Shown: piece by piece, positions 48,156 to 59,453 of the stretch
Numbering within the stretch: the stretch's first letter is position 1
Layout: each line of letters starts with the position of its first letter
From: Ziziphus jujuba
Lineage: Eukaryota; Streptophyta; Magnoliopsida; Rosales; Rhamnaceae
Reading direction: 5' to 3'
Length of the DNA stretch: 64,000 bases
Assembly: GCF_031755915.1 (NCBI RefSeq)
Contig: NC_083384.1
Location: forward strand, 24,445,001-24,509,000
Notes under the pieces: model-generated
What the model was told of the DNA's origin: nothing
What the model saw: the letters and a program-made list of their open reading frames with translations, nothing else
The model's database searches: none
Made by a program: the position numbers and the translations under genes

Positions 48156-49575
48156 TACTATTATTAAATAAAAATAATCATTGTATTATAAAAGACAATG
48201 GTAATCGAACTGTGAACACTATAATAAAGTAAATATTGACTTAGAAAGAGTTCAACTCTTAACTCAATCAATTTATAAAATAATTTTTTTTTAGAATTTT
48301 AAATCAATCCCAATACCGTGGATTTTTTTTTATCTTATAATATTTAAAAAATAATTATTGTATTCTAAAAGACAATTATAATAGAACTGTAAGTAGGGTC
48401 GTCACAATTATTTTTGAGGCCTTAGGCGAAAAACAATATTTGGGGTCTAATTAAATATTATTTTTTATAAAATAGATTTTTTTGATATAAAATCTTTTTT
48501 TTTCTTTTTTTCTTTTTTAGATGTAAAATTTCTATTTAAATTTTTATATTCAATATTTGATAATTAATATTTCTCAATTGATAAAATTATTTAATCTTCT
48601 TGAAATATAGTTGAACATAAATAAAATCTTATTAATCTCAATTTTGAAAAACTTCTTTTCACCAAAGCTGCACTAACAAAGAATAATAAATCTATGTATA
48701 GGGAAAATAATTTAATTTTTTTTTTAAATTTTAATTCTCAAAATAAATATAACTAATTTATTTGAATTAAGATATAAAGAAAAAAATGAAAGAAGAAACT
48801 AGAGGAATACAAAATCTAAATTTTTAGGAATAGTAAGAACAACTAATAAATAACTAAAATCATAAATTCATAGAAAACAAACAAAAATTAAAACTATTAT
48901 GAGAATGAACAATATAAATACATTAGAATAAATAATAACTTATAAGCTTATCTTTAATTCTAATGTTATTTGGATCAAAATTGCAAACGATATAAGTTGG
49001 ATACTAAAATTAAACAAACATGGAAGATGAGTGAATAAGAATGGATGAAAATAAGTGAGTAAGATGAGAAAAAAACACATAAACAAATAAGAAAAAGTGC
49101 ATAATAAGAGAGATATTTAACATATTTTTCTTTTTTTTCTATTATTAAAATATAATCAATTATAGAATATAAAATATTTAGTTGAACTTATTTAGTGTTA
49201 TTTTTTAAAAATAAAAATAATTAAAGATAATTATCACAATAAATAATCAATTAGAATTCATCTAAAAATAACTAATAAATTAGAAATAATTTAAAGTTCT
49301 TTCTAAATCAAAATTCTTATATTTCCAAAATAAAACTAAATTATATTATATGTATATATTATATATATGAATTTTTTTTTTTTTTCTCTTTTTCAGACCC
49401 CTATAGGTATGAGCTTTAGTGGCCTATGCCTTATATCGATCGTGAGCACCATGGTAGAGTGAATATTGAGTTAAAAAGAAAGAGTTTAACTCTTCCCTCA
49501 ATATTTATAGAAATAAACTTCTTAGAATTTTAAATCAATCTCAATACCATGGGTTTTTTATCTTACAATAGTTAA
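48156..49575. repeat. Tandem duplication of about 190 bp, second copy split by an insertion
   Basis: Copy 1 is about 48156-48350. Copy 2 is about 48351-48391 plus 49446-49575. Shared phrases: TTGTATT.TAAAAGACAAT, GAACTGT, GAATATTGA/AAATATTGA, TTTAACTCTT/TTCAACTCTT and TAGAATTTTAAATCAATC. The split of copy 2 defines the insertion at 48392-49445. Confidence 0.75.
48392..49445. mobile_element. hAT-like element (TAGGGTCG ... CGATCGTGA ends)
   Basis: About 1.05 kb, inserted into copy 2 of a local duplication whose copy 1 shows the empty site GAACTGTGAACACT. The left end reads TAGGGTCGTCAC then GAGGCCTTAGGCGAAAA and TTTGGGGTCTAATT. The right end reads CAGACCCCTATAGG, GCCTATGCC and ATCGATCGTGA. This layout (GGCCGGC-like ends, TTAGGCGAAAA, GGGGCC) matches a common plant hAT-like non-autonomous family. 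Ends and target duplication are decayed; no transposase. Confidence 0.6.
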
Positions 49576-50015
49576 TCTGGATTTATCAAATTCCTAGCAA
49601 CAAAAAGATACTGCCTCCTTAATTGCAGGAAGCTCTGTTGCCAGAGGTGAAAGCAACTGCATAAAAGGCTTCGCCATAGCCCCTATTAATTTGCTTTTAC
49701 AATTTCTCACCAACAAACCAACACCTACCACCCCATGACCATGAGAAAGAGCTGCATCGACATATGCCTTAACTTGACCTGATAATGAAGGAACCCACCG
49801 TACACTAGCAGTAACGTTCATATATATCTTTAGTTGGAGCTTTTTCATCTTGTCTACAAGCCTCCAAAAACTCTAAATGTAAATTATCCAACCGTACTGG
49901 TGCACCATGCAACACAGCTTTTCTACAATTCCATATTGCCCAAGAGAACGACGCAAATCGCTCCCCATGAAAACTTGAAACCAATTGAATAACAGCACAG
50001 TAAAGTTCAGTAAAG

Positions 50016-50952
50016 GAGGGCTAATGTGGTTGATAATGTCACTTTAGCTTGTATTTACAATGTTAAAAAATGTTGCTCATGGTATTATGAAATAATAATA
50101 AAAAAATTGATTATTTTCGTCCTGAAATAATATTTGGAAGGACAATTTATAATAATAGATATATACATAATTCTCACATTAAAATCATCATGGTCTAAAA
50201 ACTATCAGGATATTTTTTATTAATTTTAAATTATTTTAAGAGCTGAAATTTAAATATGTATTTAGAATTTATATGAGTTCACGTAAAATTCACTTTGTCT
50301 TTTAAAATTTTAGTATGTCATTAAACACATAAAATCTAAAATTACATTTTTAAATCTTAACACTTAAATCAATCAAAAAAACTAACAATAAAGATCCTCA
50401 TTAAACTCATAAGGATATTGTCATAATATATATATATATATATATGTACATATATTATATACATGTTTATATATTATGGATCTGGCTTCTAAGATCTCTC
50501 CTTATTTTTAGTTTTTTTTTTTCCTTGAAAATTAAGCCACATTCGGAATGTGCAAAGTTATTTGGGATTTTTTTTTTTTTTGGAGAATTTATTCGTTGGA
50601 AATTTGAGATCACCTAAGAAAGTAAATTTTTCCAATGTTTGAGAAATTTTGAAGAGTGGAAAAATGTGTCCCTCATGGAAATTAAACTTCCAAAAACAAG
50701 GAAATTGAAGTGAAAAATTGTTCGCACCAAAAATGTGTCATTGTGAGATTTTCAGAAAAATTTACATTATATATTCTATCAAAAAAAAATTATCTTCAAA
50801 TTTAAAGTACAAATTAATTTAATAATTTATATATCCTAAATTTTCCATTACCAACTAAACATTAAAAAAATAAAGTAATTCTTTGAAAAATGATTCGTAG
50901 AAAATTAATTTTTGGAAAACTAATTTTCGACAATTATTTTCCTTCAAAATTT
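50016..50952. other. AT-rich intergenic DNA
   Basis: No gene. A TA/TG-type simple repeat lies near 50429-50470. Sequence near 50530-50760 has repeated TTTGAGA/GAAATTT phrases without clear structure. Confidence 0.4.
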
Positions 50953-51472
50953 GAGAAAATTTCATCTACACTTTTGATGTTTGATGGAAATTCATTGACA
51001 TTCTTAAGGTTTGAAAAATATCACTTATCCTATGGAGATTTGAATAATTAGCATTTACCGTCCTAAAAGTTGATTTTCGATAAAATTGATATGTGAAGAA
51101 TCCATTTTACCCTTATGTGTCAAAATAAATATTATATTATTATTCTATCATTTGCTTTATAGTATTATACAATAAAAAAAATATTATGTATTATAAATTT
51201 CATTCATATAATATGAATAATATAACTAAAAATTATAAATAAAATTACAATGTTTATATATATTATTATATGAAAAGATCATAATATAAAATTTTGATAT
51301 TTATTTTGAAATTAACGGGTAAAATAGGGTTTTCATAAATGGATTCATTCAAAAATCAACTTCAGTAAATGATGATTTTTTCAAACGTTGGAGGTGTAAG
51401 TAATGATTTTTTAGACATATGGAATATCAATGAATTTTCACCAAATTTAAGAAGTGTAAATGAAATTCCCTC
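50953..51472. mobile_element. 520-bp long-TIR non-autonomous element
   Basis: Ends GAGAAAATTTCATCTACAC on the left and, reverse-complemented, GAGGGAATTTCATTTACAC on the right. The inverted repeat continues about 200 bp inward (GAAAATTCATTGA, ATCATTTAC/AGCATTTACC, AAGTTGATTTT, GAATCCATTT, TTTACCC, CAAAATAAATAT). The same 7-mer, AAAATTT, flanks both ends (50946-50952, 51473-51479), though it is low complexity. The central part is AT-only. Long TIRs with a GAG start suggest a Mutator-type MITE. Confidence 0.8.
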
Positions 51473-51511
51473 AAAATTTTGATATTCCTCAAACAGAAAT
51501 TCCAATGGAGC

Positions 51512-51512
51512 A

Positions 51513-51555
<43 letters not shown>

Positions 51556-51560
51556 AAGAG
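51512..51560. repeat. Compound (AT)n(AG)n microsatellite
   Basis: AT dinucleotides to about 51538, then AG dinucleotides with one interruption. Confidence 0.93.
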
Positions 51561-51768
51561 AATAAGATTCACGTCCAAATGAGTTAATAGTTTTAATATA
51601 AGATATTGTTTTATCAGTATTTAAATCATATCAAAATTTAAAATTTTAAAAATTATCAAATATAAATTTAGTGAAATATTAAAATTTTATTTAGAAAAAA
51701 TAAATCCTTGGAATCTGATAAATTAATAAATATAATTTTAAAAATATGTATAGCTGTGATTGTCCATT

Positions 51769-51813
<45 letters not shown>

Positions 51814-53322
51814 GGGGAGCGGGGGGCCTTAAATTTATCATTATTCTTGCAGCTTTAAGATGGACCAGTGCATATTAATTACCATCTTGGAAAGATATAC
51901 ATTATTTTGCGAGGAAAGAAGTATAAGAATATTCCACAAGATTCTTATATGGACAACAGCGGATAAATATATGAACAGCAGAATCATATATTCCTTAAAA
52001 AAATAAAATAAAAAAGAAGAATCGTACATTTTTCTATTTTAAATTCATTTACTGATAGATAACTTTTTTCCATTGCTTAAGCAATATTTGCAAGGACTAA
52101 CACGCCATGTGCCTTCTCAAAAGAGTAAAACGGAAAGTGGAAACACATATATTACACAAATATCATGTAATTATATCACGTGAAAGCCTTAAATAAATAG
52201 TTGGCCTACCCGAACCAATATCTTTCGTTCTAAGCAATCCAATAAGCAAGAAATTCATACCCCACCAAATCTAATTTGCAGATTCTATACAGTGATACAG
52301 CTAAATGCAACCACTATTTTTCAAAATATCCACTAATATGAGAATTATATAATTCCTTTAAAAATACTAATATTTTAAATTGAAAGATTTGAATTAATTC
52401 AAATTCATTATTATTATTATTTATTATTTTTTGATAATGAATTCAAAATCAATTTTCTTTAAAGATTACACAGAGATCGGTTCAAAACAAACTAAATTAT
52501 TTCTATTTTTATTTTGAAATGAAACCATGATATTAGTTACCAAATTATTATATTAATGGATCATATTGCATAACATATTATTATTATATTGGTTGAAAAA
52601 TTAATATAAATAAAATATAGATAAAGAATTCATAAGGTAGCATTAATTTATTATAATTTCTCGAATTTATGCGGCTAACAAATTGTTCTCCTAGCTTTAA
52701 AATAACAATAATAATAATAAAAAGGAGTAAGATAGAAACCGAGTGGTAAAACATATCCATGCCCAAATTTAAATGCAATTGATATCATTTACTTGGAAAT
52801 AAGTTCTTTGATATATATATATATATACATACAATCATGAGGGATGTCCCATAATTGATTTTGTAAATAATATATCTATTATATATAATTCACCATTTTG
52901 CAAATACAATGATACATATGAAGAATATACGATTAAATCAAAGCCTCTTTTCTTTTTCTTTTTTTTTCTTTTTTTTCTTTTTGTTAAAAAAATCAAAGCA
53001 CCATTGACTGCTTAAAAAGTTGAAAAGGCAAAATATAAAATAAAGAAAGGCTACTGCTCAATCAAATTATGTTGGTTCTCTCTCTCTCTGTCTGTCTGCT
53101 AAAAAGCTCAATCAAATTATGTTAATTGGGAGATTTGCCCCCACAATACCACCAAAACAAGACCACATGTTTCAACATAAACTCATTAATCAAATCATCA
53201 ACCCCACAGCCCTACACACTTAGCAGTAAAGTTTGTATTTAAATTTAAATATTACATATGTGTGTATCTATATATATATATATACATATTCAAGCATTCA
53301 ATAAAATAAAAAAAACAATGTA

Positions 53323-53528
53323 TTTCAAAGTAGGCAGCTCCACCTTATTGGTTAGAAGACAACGGTCCACAAGCATTCAATAAAATAAAATAAACAACGT
53401 ATTTATTTTATTGAATGTATTTATTAAAATAAAAAAACAATAAACAATATACATTGTTTTTTTTATTTTATTGAATGCTTGTGGACCGTTGTCTTCTAAC
53501 CAATAAGGTGGAGCTGCCTACTTTGAAA
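53323..53528. repeat. Perfect 68-bp snapback (hairpin-forming inverted repeat)
   Basis: 53323-53390 and 53461-53528 are exact reverse complements over 68 bp, separated by 70 bp. The arm contains GTAGGCAGCTCCACC and ACGGTCCACAAGCATTC. A direct copy of the arm's inner end (CAAGCATTCAATAAAATAAA) also occurs at 53291-53310, just outside the left arm. It could fold as RNA or DNA; no evidence that it is expressed. Confidence 0.92.
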
Positions 53529-53966
53529 ATATATATATATTATATAATATAATTTTCTTTTCAATTTTTTAATATATTAACTGTTACCCAAATTTGTTTA
53601 ATCTATGATTAGTAAGTCGTACAATAATTTGAGTATGGACCACGAGGAGAAGATAAATTTAAATTACAAATTTAATAATGAAGTAGTAGAAATTAGTAAA
53701 AAGAACGGTAGCAATGATTCCTTTCGTTGTTTTTGAAAGCTAAGTTTTAACTAATTAAAAAGTTTAAAAAAAAAAATAGAGAGAGGAAGATATTAATGGT
53801 TCTCTGTCCATGCAAATGAAATTGAGAGAGAAATCGAAGGAATATTGGTAGTTAGTTTTTTTTTTTAACCACAAAAAAAAAAAAAAAAAAAAAAAAAAAA
53901 GATATTGCCAGTGAGTTGTATTTATAAACTTCACCCACATTATGCTATGAGTATTTTAGCATGAGA

Positions 53967-54023
53967 TCACGTGACAATTGTGCACGTGACATAGTGTTTG
54001 TGGACGTGAGCAATCACTACGTG
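53967..54023. promoter_or_regulatory. Cluster of four ACGTG (G-box/ABRE-like) cores
   Basis: Within 57 bp: ATCACGTGAC, TGCACGTGAC, TGGACGTGAG and CTACGTGTA. ACGTG is the core bound by plant bZIP and bHLH factors (G-box, ABRE). A CCAAT lies about 20 bp further on. No supported gene starts nearby, so any promoter role is inference. Confidence 0.35.
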
Positions 54024-56130
54024 TATAGTACTCCACTTCAAGTCCAATGACCAATAATATTGTTCCCCTTTCATTTGGGTCAAATATTTATTTATTTATT
54101 TATTTATTTTGGGTGGTAACCATTGTTATTATAAATTAATGAAAGATTGAGTGAGTTATGAGTTATAGGCTGCTCATGCTTAACAGAGAAGATTTGATTC
54201 ATCAAACATCATTATTAGTCTCTTTAGTTAAAACACTTTCTTCGTGGCTTGACATAGTCATTGACAGAAATGAATGGAAGTTTTATGGCCCCCCATCTTT
54301 TCTATTTATTTATCTACACAATCAAGTTGCTTTATTTCTCGTTCAAGTTGATTCTTTTATTAACATTATTTATTCTTATTGATGAAAATCATAGTAATGT
54401 GATAGCTAGCTTACAGACTAATAGGTTTGAAAGAAGGGATTACTATTATTCATTATCCCTAAAATTTGGCTTATATACAATTCAAATGATTCAAATTGAA
54501 AAGTGTTTTATTATTTGTTGCTACTAGTTATAATTACTAACTTATATGGTAAATTTTAATTAAAATATTTAATTATTTTATTTTTTAAATTAAAATTTTA
54601 AAAGTAAATTTTTTATTAATAATAATTTAAATTGTCATTTGGCATGTGATCTTCTTAATCATTGTTCACAAATTGTGACAAATAGTATTTTTCAATTCAA
54701 AAATACTTTGTTGGTTTCAAGTGTCATAAATTTTCTTTCCTTATATATTGACAATATTAATATTTTATTAACATCATTCGAATTAATATCATTCACCCTT
54801 TTAGAGATGATAGTTATAATTTTTAAATCATGATGGGTTGAATCCTAATTAGTGCAAACATTAGAAATCAAGATAAAATAAAATAAAAATTAAACAAAAA
54901 ATCTAAATGGCGATTATTTATGTGATTATCATAATTTAGCATTGCACTTAGGCCTGACAAAGATTTAAACTATATGATAATATAATATGAACCTATACAA
55001 TAATTTTCATGTTCAAATTGATTATTTTGTATTGGGTTTTTATTAGTACAATCCAATAAAACAGTAACAAACCATCTAACCTAATTTTTTTTTAAATAGT
55101 ATTAGTATTATACTTATACATACATAACTAAATTAATTCAGTACAATATTTTCCAACTACCAAAATACAACCAACCATCAAATAATAATAATAATAATAA
55201 CAATAATATTAATAAAAAAGGAAGGGAACAAGAAAGAAGATGAAAACCTAATAGAATAATAACTTTGGATCTTGCTAATTTTTTATTTGTATTTTGAGAA
55301 ATATTTTATAAAAAAACATAATGTTTAAATTTATTCATATTTTTAATTTTGTATTTAAATTAAAATAATTTAAACTTATTCAATTTCGGTTGTCCACACA
55401 TACAATGTTTGAACTATTCATGATATAAACTATTTATATTTTTATGTTAAGTATTTATAATGTCTAAACTGTATATAATTTAAACCATTCTTAATAAACT
55501 ATATATATTTTTATGTTAACTAGTTAACGTAGTTTATATCTTATTGAAATGTAGGACTTACTATTTCCCATTTCATTAGGTGCATTTTTAACTTTTCAAA
55601 TAATAATTTTTTTTTTTTTGGGTATTGTTCACTAAAAGGGTTTTTTTAGAAAAATAACCAACCCACTAATCCGTTATTGGAAAAATAACAATTTTTTTTT
55701 TTTTTTTAGAATCTAGCCAACTGTGAACAAAAATGCCTTTGGTTAAATTGAAAATTACGAAATAAGTCTTTCTCTTACCATTTTCTTTTCGCTTCTTTCT
55801 CAAACAACCCGTTAACCTAAAAAAAAAAAAAAAAAAAGCATTCTCATATCTCATCTACTTTCACTCTCTTTTGTTTTGTATTTTCTCATTTTTAAAGTTA
55901 AACTCAGATAAAAATTTTCTCTTTTTTCTTATTAGATGAAACATTGATGCTATATGGGTATATTTTTTTAATAGCTTTTCTCTTACCTTTTTCTTGTATT
56001 TTTTAACAATGTTTTAACATGGGTATGTAATAAATTAATTTATAAACTGTTATATTTGAGTTTAAAGAATCATAGGTGATATATGGTGTGAAAATGGGGA
56101 AAAAATTGTGTAGAACTGAAAAAAATCACG

Positions 56131-56998
56131 AAAACCAGTAAAATGGAGGAAAATTGGCAAAAAAGATGAATTTCCCCCATTTTCAGCCAGTTTATCAGTT
56201 TCCACTAGGTTTTCACTAGTTTTCCGCTAATTTTCCACCAGTAGGAAAATGTTATATTTGGCCCCCAAAAAAAAAACAAAAACAGAAACGGTTTTTTCAA
56301 TACAGTTAATATGTTTATTCAGTATTATTCATATTTTTATATATTTATTAATTTAGTTTAACGTTATTCATTTAATTTTGTAGTAAAATAGAAAATGATG
56401 ATATTGTAATTGCGGTTTTATACAATAGAATATTAGTACAAAATGATGGTGGTCATTGGAAGATGATGATATATCCTTTGGCTTTCAGCATTGGAGATGG
56501 AGAGAACGAGCAAGCATATACATAGTTTTTCCAAAACCTCAAAGATGCCATTGGAGATTTCCAAGATTTGGTGTTTGTGAGTGATAGACACCCAGCCATT
56601 GAAAAGGCAATACGCAAAGTTTTTCCCAATGCATACCTTGGGCTGTGCACGTACTACATAAGCAAAAATATTAAAGCAAATGGACATGCAAAAGATGAAA
56701 CAATAATACAATATTTTATGCTCGCAGCTAATGCATATTTGGTTGAAGATTTTGAGTTTTATATGCAGCAAATTGAGGCAAAAGACAATAGGACTGCACA
56801 GTACAGTCGATCATGTTACCCTACAAGGTGGGCACGTTCTCTTTCTCCATGTAGAAGATAGACTATCATGACGACCAATATTGCAGAAAGCTTGAATGGT
56901 ATTTTGCTAGACGCTAGAAAGATGCCAATAATAGCATTAATTGAGCACATATGGGATTTATTACAAAGGTGGTTTTATCAGCGATGTACTGTAGGTGC
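56131..56998 (+). pseudogene. MuDR-type transposase fragment, copy 1
   Basis: Plus-strand remnant of the MULE transposase catalytic domain: LAFSIGDGENEQAYT, FQNLKDAIGDFQDLVFVSDR, HPAIEKAIRKVFPNAYLGLC, TYYISKNIKANGHAKDE, YPTRWARSLSP, then MTTNIAESLNGILLDARKMP and ALIEHIWDLLQRWFYQR. The VSDRH Asp of the DDE triad is present, but the part with the first Asp (usually within a VDGTHLKG-like segment) is missing. There is an in-frame TAG after AYT and another stop after the CRR near 56860. Copy 1 is followed directly by copy 2 with a period of 868 bp. Confidence 0.88.
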
Positions 56999-57866
56999 AA
57001 AACCAGTAACATGGAGGAAAATTGGAGAAAAAGATGAACTTCCACCATTTTCCGCCAGTTTATCAATTTTCGCTAGTTTTTCACCAGTTTTCCACCAGTT
57101 TTCAGCTAATTTTCCACCAGTAGAAAAATGTTATATTTGGCCCCAGAAAAAAAACAGAAGCGGTTTTTTTGATACAGTTAATATGTTTATTCAGTATTAT
57201 TCATATTTTATATATTTATTAATTTAGTTTAACGTTATTCATTTAATTTTGTAGTAAAATAGAAAATGATGATATTATAATTGCAGTTTTATACAATGGA
57301 ATATTGGTACAAAATGATGGTGGTCATTGGAAGATGATGATATATCATTTGGCTTTCGGCATTGGAGATGGAGAGAATGAGCAAGCATATACATGGTTTT
57401 TCCAAAACCTCAAGGATGCCATTGGAGATTTCCAAGATTTGGTGTTTGTGAGTGATAGACACCCAGCCATTGAAAAGGCAATACACAGAGTTTTTCCCAA
57501 TGCATACCATGGGCTGTGCACGTACCACATAAGCAAAAATATTAAAATAAATGGACATGCGAAAGATGAAACAATAATACAATGTTTTATGCTCGCAGTT
57601 AATGCATATTTGGTTAAAGATTTTGAGTTTTATATGAGATAAATTAAGGCAAAAGACAGTAGGACTGCCTAGTACATCCGATCATGTTACCCTACAAGGT
57701 GGGCACGTTCTCTTTCTCCATGTAGAAGGTACACTATCATGATGACTAATATTGCAGAAAGCTTAAATGGTATTTTGCTAAACACTAGAAAGATGCCAAT
57801 AATAGCATTAATTGAGCATGTACGGTAATTATTGCAAAGATAGTTTTATGAGCATGTAAAAACTCT
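56999..57866 (+). pseudogene. MuDR-type transposase fragment, copy 2
   Basis: Tandem copy of 56131-56998. 57304-57642 is open: GGHWKMMIYHLAFGIGDGEN, AYTWFFQNLKDAIGDFQDLV, SDRHPAIEKAIHRVFPNAYH and GLCTYHISKNIKINGHAKDE; then come a stop after FYMR and further stops. Copy 2 keeps AYTW where copy 1 has a stop, and copy 1 keeps LLQRWFY where copy 2 is broken. Both copies share a leader with CCAGT and TTTTCCACCAG phrases. Copy 2 degenerates after about 57850. Confidence 0.88.
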
Positions 57867-58112
57867 ATAGACTTCAGCACAAAAATGCGACAGTCACCAC
57901 TGCAACAAAAGAATAACATAATTACAACCATATTTAATAGTTAAAATTTATTTAATACACATGTAAGTGATAAGGGACTTTACCCATTGGTTTACTAAGG
58001 GCAATTTTTTGCCAATGCACAGATAAACTCATCAATGGACTCTACAGGTAAAAAAAAATTTTGCCAATTTTTTGATAATGAAAGTAGTTCCAACTTTATC
58101 ATGAAAGTAAAC

Positions 58113-58674
58113 TTTTCGATCTTTATGTGTTGTTTCATCGAAACTATTATATTAGTTTAGAAATATGTATTTTTTTTTTGTTATTAATTATATCTCATGC
58201 AAATTTCACTGATCTAATTTGACTCTTTGTTCCACCTTGGATTGTTATTATTATTTTATATATTTTATATGGATATTAGGAATAATTCTATTTAGTACCG
58301 ATTAAAGAAGAATGTAGTTTCCCTTTTAAAGTTAAATGCTGACTTCTGCTGGAAAAAAAAAAAAGAAGAGCTGCATCTTCATTTATAATGTTGGGTTTCA
58401 TTTATAATCCTCTTTTATTGAGAATTTTTCATGATTGTACAGTAGTTTGAGATAAATATTAGAGGAAACTAGGTATGATCTCATTGTTATAATGTGCTAC
58501 AAATTAAAATTTGACTGTTCAATATGCTTTTTTTTTTCTTGAAAATTTCCAAGAGAGGTTTTTCATGCGTTTTTTTTTTTTTTTCTTTGGTGATGTCATT
58601 AAGAATTTGAGGATTATCCCTTTTTATGCTCAATTGATGCGAACAAACTGATGCAATGTTAGTCATTTATTTGT

Positions 58675-58706
<32 letters not shown>

Positions 58707-59453
58707 TTTTTAGCATTACTCACCCTCTAAAGACCATATGTTTGATAATGAAAGTAGTTCCAACATTATCATGAAAGTTCATGATAATGTTGGAACTACT
58801 TTCATTATCAAACATATGGTCTTTAGAGGGTGAGTAATGCTAAAAAAAAAAACAAAACAAAACAAAACAAAACAAATCAAAAAACAAATAAATGACTAAC
58901 ATTGCATCAGTTTGTTCGCATCAATTGAGCATAAAAAGGGATAATCCTCAAATTCTTAATGACATCACCAAAGAAAAAAAAAACGCATGAAAAACCTCTC
59001 TTAGAAATTTTCAAGAAAAAAAAAAGCATATTGAACAGTCAAATTTTAATTTGTAGCACATTATAACAATGAGATCATACCTAGTTTCCTCTAATATTTA
59101 TCTCAAACTACTGTACAATCATGAAAAATTCTCAATAAAAGAGGATTATAAATGAAACCCAACATTATAAATGAAGATGCAGCTCTTCTTTTTTTTTTTT
59201 CTTTTTTTTTTTCCAGCAGAAGTCAGCATTTAACTTTAAAAGGGAAACTACATTCTTCTTTAATCGGTACTAAATAGAATTATTCCTAATATCCATATAA
59301 AATATATAAAATAATAATAACAATCCAAGGTGGAACAAAGAGTCAAATTAGATCAGTGAAATTTGCATGAGATATAATTAATAACAAAAAAAAAAATACA
59401 TATTTCTAAACTAATATAATAGTTTCGATGAAACAACACATAAAGATCGAAAA
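58113..59453. repeat. Giant near-perfect inverted repeat (about 665-bp arms, 2-base loop)
   Basis: 58113-58775 and 58778-59453 are reverse complements along their full length, meeting at CATGAA-AG-TTCATG. Differences seen are one C/T (CTTGAAAATTTCCAAGAG against ...TTTCTAAGAG), one change in the TTTTG tract and homopolymer length changes. The left arm ends outside in a 38-bp sequence (58071-58108, TTTGATAATGAAAGTAGTTC...) that is repeated with one mismatch at the apex (58741-58778). That sequence has its own small inverted repeat, GATAATG ... CATTATC. No protein frame is evident in the arms. It lies wholly inside the MULE, 250 bp after the transposase fragments. Confidence 0.96.

Larger units (their letters stand above)
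47555..50015 (-). pseudogene. RNase H-like (RVT_3) domain of LINE type, interrupted
   Basis: Two minus-strand pieces. N-terminal piece, about 50015-49594: FSWAIWNCRKAVLHGAPVRL and HLEFLEACRQDEKAPTKD, then after a frame change near 49820 VRWVPSLSGQVKAYVDAALS, GVVGVGLLVRN, KLIGAMAKPF and LSPLATELPAIKEAVSF. C-terminal piece, about 47712-47555: ILEEVNNMLHS and HCSYVPRDANKAAYSLGRY, then TGA at 47555-47557. Such domains end plant LINE polyproteins and related RNase H proteins; the VDAAL Asp is a catalytic position. Between the pieces lie 1.88 kb with a tandem duplication and a hAT-like insert. A GTAAGA near 49570 on the minus strand could be a splice donor, but the frameshift and a stop after SFCC argue for a pseudogene. 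Confidence 0.82.
51473..55628. other. AT-rich intergenic DNA, no gene established
   Basis: Contains (AT)n(AG)n at 51512-51560, a T/G-rich run at 51799-51828, a snapback at 53323-53528, an ACGTG cluster at 53967-54023, an A-run at 53873-53900 and (TTTA)n near 54085-54109. Open frames at 54158-54527 and 54639-54833 show no recognisable motifs. 55080-55560 is very AT-rich. Confidence 0.45.
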
